This document shows, one piece after another, positions 16,575 to 18,649 of a stretch of DNA of 18,649 nucleotides. The stretch lies in the NCBI GenBank assembly GCA_913020625.1, contig CAJVZX010000010.1:1-18649 (forward strand), written 5' to 3'. Made by a program: the position numbers and the translations under genes. This DNA is from an uncultured Pelagibacterales bacterium. GTDB taxonomy: Bacteria; Pseudomonadota; Alphaproteobacteria; Pelagibacterales; Pelagibacteraceae. The stretch's first letter is position 1. Every line of letters begins with the position of its first letter. The notes below the pieces were generated by a model that was not told where the DNA came from, ran no database searches, and saw only the letters and a list, made by a program, of their open reading frames with translations.

Positions 16575-18649
16575 TTACAATGAAGTTGGTATTGGACTAT
16601 CTTTGTCTATCTTATATTTCTTCATTGCTCTATCTGCGTATTTTGAAGGTATAAGTTGTTCTTTAGCCAATGCACTTAATGTGTACGTTACAATATGCTC
16701 TTTATCAACTTCAAAAAATTTCCTTAAATTTTTTCTGCTATCACTTCTGCCATATCCATCAGTACCAAAGGAATAAAATGATTTAGAAGTATAAGGTCTT
16801 ATCTGATCGGCAAAACTTCTTATATAATCTGAGGCCGCAATAATTGGACCATCTCTTTTCCCTAGACATTTTTCTACATAGGATTTTTCTGTTTTTTCTG
16901 TTACATTAAGTAGATTTTTTCTTTCAATTTCCATGCCATCTTTTCTCAATTCGTTAAAACTAGTTACGCTCCAAACATCACTATCAATACTATATTCTTT
17001 ACTTAATATTTCTGCAGCAGCTATCATCTCTCTTAAAATGGCCCCACAGCCCAATAATTGAATTTTAGTTTTTCCTTTGTTATTAAACTCCTTAAATAAA
17101 TACATGCCTTTAAGAACACCTTTTTGACAATCTTTTGGCATTGCTGGATGTCGGTAGTTTTCATTCATTGTCGTCAAGTAATAAAAAATATTTTCTTGTT
17201 TTTCATGCATTCTCCTTATGCCTTCTTGTAAAATGATTGCCACTTCATATGAAAATGTGGGATCATAACTTATACAATTAGGAATTGTTGAAGCCAATAA
17301 ATGGCTATGGCCGTCTTGATGCTGTAAACCTTCTCCTGCTAAAGTAGTTCTTCCTGAAGTTGCTCCAATAAGAAATCCTCTTGCTTGAGAATCTCCAGCT
17401 GCCCAAATAAGGTCCATCACTCGCTGAAAACCAAACATAGAGTAGAAGGTGTAAATTGGTATCATTTCTAAATCATGATTTGTATATGCAGTTCCTGCAG
17501 CTATAAAAGAAGACATTGCTCCTGATTCAGTTATACCTTCTTCTAGTACTTGACCTTTTTTATCTTCCCTATAAGAACTCAATTGTTCAAAATCTTCAGG
17601 TTCATATTTTTGACCTTCATGAGCATAGATACCAATCTTTTGAAAGAAACCTTCCATTCCGAAAGTTCTAGCCTCATCTGGAATAATAGGAACTAACCTT
17701 GGAGCTATATTTTTATCTCTCAATAAACTTGTTAGCAATCTCACTAGAACCATTGTTGTAGACATTTCGCGATCTTTCGAAGATTTTAACATATTCTCAA
17801 AAATATCATTTGAAGGCTTCTTAATTGATTTAGCAAAAGAGCTTCTTTCAGGTAAATTTCCCCCAAGTCTCATTCTTCTTTCTTTAAGATATTTTATTTC
17901 CTCTGATCTTTCGTCAGGTTTATAAAATTCTATATTCTTTACTTGTTTATCTGTAAGAGGAATATCAAAACGATCTCTATAATATAGCAATGCTTCTTCA
18001 CCTAATTTTTTTTGCTGGTGAGTAATATTTGTACTTTCTCCTGATTTACCCATGCCATATCCTTTGATGGTTTTTGCAAGAATTACAGTAGGTTTATCTT
18101 TAGTTTTCATTGCCTCATCATAAGCTGCATAAACTTTATGTGGGTCATGACCACCTCTATTAAGTTTCCATATATCTCTATCAGTCATCGTTGAAACTAA
18201 ATCTTTTAACTTAGGATATTTTCCAAAAAATTTTTCCCTTACATGTCCGCCATCATTAGCTTTAAAGGCTTGATATTCACCATCAACACATTCGTTCATT
18301 CTTTTTATCAACAGGCCACTTTTATCTTTTGTTAGTAGTGGATCCCAGTATGAACCCCAAATAACTTTAATTACATTCCATCCTGCTCCTCTAAAAATGC
18401 CTTCTAGTTCCTGAATGATTTTTCCATTTCCTCTAACCGGACCATCTAATCTTTGTAAATTACAATTGATAACAAATATAAGATTATCCAATTTTTCCCT
18501 TGAAGCTAATCCAATTGCTCCTAGTGATTCTGGCTCATCTGTTTCCCCATCGCCTAAAAATGCCCAGATTTTTCTGCCCTCATCTTTTAATAAGCCTCTA
18601 TTAATTAAATACTTTGTAAACCTGGCTTGATAGATTGACATAATAGAAC
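16575..18649 (-). CDS. aceE: Pyruvate dehydrogenase E1 component, homodimeric AceE type (partial, N-terminus off right edge)
   Basis: Thiamine-diphosphate enzyme that decarboxylates pyruvate and reductively acetylates the lipoyl arm. The frame is open to the right edge: codons for Ser and Ile precede the Met at 18641, which aligns to the internal GPI-x-x-IYQAKF region of E. coli AceE. About 200 N-terminal residues are therefore missing from the usual near-890. The ThDP/Mg motif is clear: GDGETDEPES (30-39 from that Met) to Asn59 and Asn61 in NCNLQRLDG. Further hallmarks are NRGGHDPHKVYAA, IKGYGMGKSGE, IPDEARTFGMEGFF, YSMFGFQRVMDL, GATSGRTTLAGEGLQHQDG and the C-terminal TDGYGRSDSRKNLR. The C-terminus is complete and ends 2 nt before aceF. 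This single-chain E1 differs from the PdhA/PdhB form found in many alphaproteobacteria. Confidence 0.97.
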   Translation of the reverse strand, partial: SIMSIYQARFTKYLINRGLLKDEGRKIWAFLGDGETDEPESLGAIGLASREKLDNLIFVINCNLQRLDGPVRGNGKIIQELEGIFRGAGWNVIKVIWGSYWDPLLTKDKSGLLIKRMNECVDGEYQAFKANDGGHVREKFFGKYPKLKDLVSTMTDRDIWKLNRGGHDPHKVYAAYDEAMKTKDKPTVILAKTIKGYGMGKSGESTNITHQQKKLGEEALLYYRDRFDIPLTDKQVKNIEFYKPDERSEEIKYLKERRMRLGGNLPERSSFAKSIKKPSNDIFENMLKSSKDREMSTTMVLVRLLTSLLRDKNIAPRLVPIIPDEARTFGMEGFFQKIGIYAHEGQKYEPEDFEQLSSYREDKKGQVLEEGITESGAMSSFIAAGTAYTNHDLEMIPIYTFYSMFGFQRVMDLIWAAGDSQARGFLIGATSGRTTLAGEGLQHQDGHSHLLASTIPNCISYDPTFSYEVAIILQEGIRRMHEKQENIFYYLTTMNENYRHPAMPKDCQKGVLKGMYLFKEFNNKGKTKIQLLGCGAILREMIAAAEILSKEYSIDSDVWSVTSFNELRKDGMEIERKNLLNVTEKTEKSYVEKCLGKRDGPIIAASDYIRSFADQIRPYTSKSFYSFGTDGYGRSDSRKNLRKFFEVDKEHIVTYTLSALAKEQLIPSKYADRAMKKYKIDKDSPIPTSL

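Noticed and set aside
18639..18641. ATG at the right end as the true start of aceE, giving a 688-aa protein
   Set aside because: The frame continues upstream to the window edge and the Met aligns inside the conserved IYQAKF region near residue 200 of E. coli AceE, so it is an internal codon of a truncated gene.
1..18649. tRNA or rRNA genes, CRISPR arrays, insertion sequences, prophage or defence genes
   Set aside because: No such element was recognised; coding regions fill nearly the whole window with housekeeping genes and the gaps are too short.

Overview
The window is a compact stretch of bacterial core-gene DNA, strongly AT-rich, with almost no intergenic space and few recognisable Shine-Dalgarno sequences. 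Stop codons are standard: TAA mostly, some TAG, and TGA at pheS. The gene set (large-subunit GOGAT with a [3Fe-4S] cluster, an ABHD10-like hydrolase, UppP with the Q-x3-E/SSSAH variant), the low GC, the lysine-rich proteins and the tight packing suggest a genome-streamlined marine alphaproteobacterium of the SAR11/Pelagibacterales type. That placement is inference from gene style, not from a marker comparison. There are no rRNA, tRNA, CRISPR, insertion-sequence or phage features, and no gene-free stretch over 300 bases; the longest gap is 178 bases, between gltD and uppP.

Layout, left to right. Positions 1-7038 hold a minus-strand translation operon, read right to left: GT4 glycosyltransferase, thrS, infC, rpmI, rplT, pheS, pheT (pheT runs off the left edge). 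The joins are tight: thrS/infC 0 nt, rpmI/rplT 2 nt, and a 4-base ATGA overlap at pheS/pheT. A plausible internal sigma-70-type promoter sits before rpmI. Positions 7065-7826 hold a plus-strand ABHD10-like serine hydrolase, divergent from the glycosyltransferase across only 26 bases. Positions 7865-13810 are a minus-strand gltD-gltB operon for NADPH-dependent glutamate synthase, the assimilation step that makes glutamate from glutamine and 2-oxoglutarate. Positions 13989-14759 are plus-strand uppP (undecaprenyl-pyrophosphate phosphatase), whose stop shares a TTATAA palindrome with the stop of a convergent EamA-family transporter. Positions 14754-18649 are a minus-strand aceE-aceF-EamA cluster; aceE is cut by the right edge.

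Most of the window is ordinary housekeeping, and I do not see an undescribed defence, mobile or biosynthetic system. The best lead is metabolic: the E2 subunit of pyruvate dehydrogenase (aceF, 304 aa) begins directly at the peripheral-subunit-binding domain and has no lipoyl domain, although it sits 2 nt after an intact aceE C-terminus. The complex would therefore need a lipoyl domain supplied by another protein. Secondary points are the zero-gap, same-frame thrS/infC junction with a GTG start and no SD, probably leaderless divergent promoters, shared palindromic convergent stops, and A10 tracts inside coding regions.
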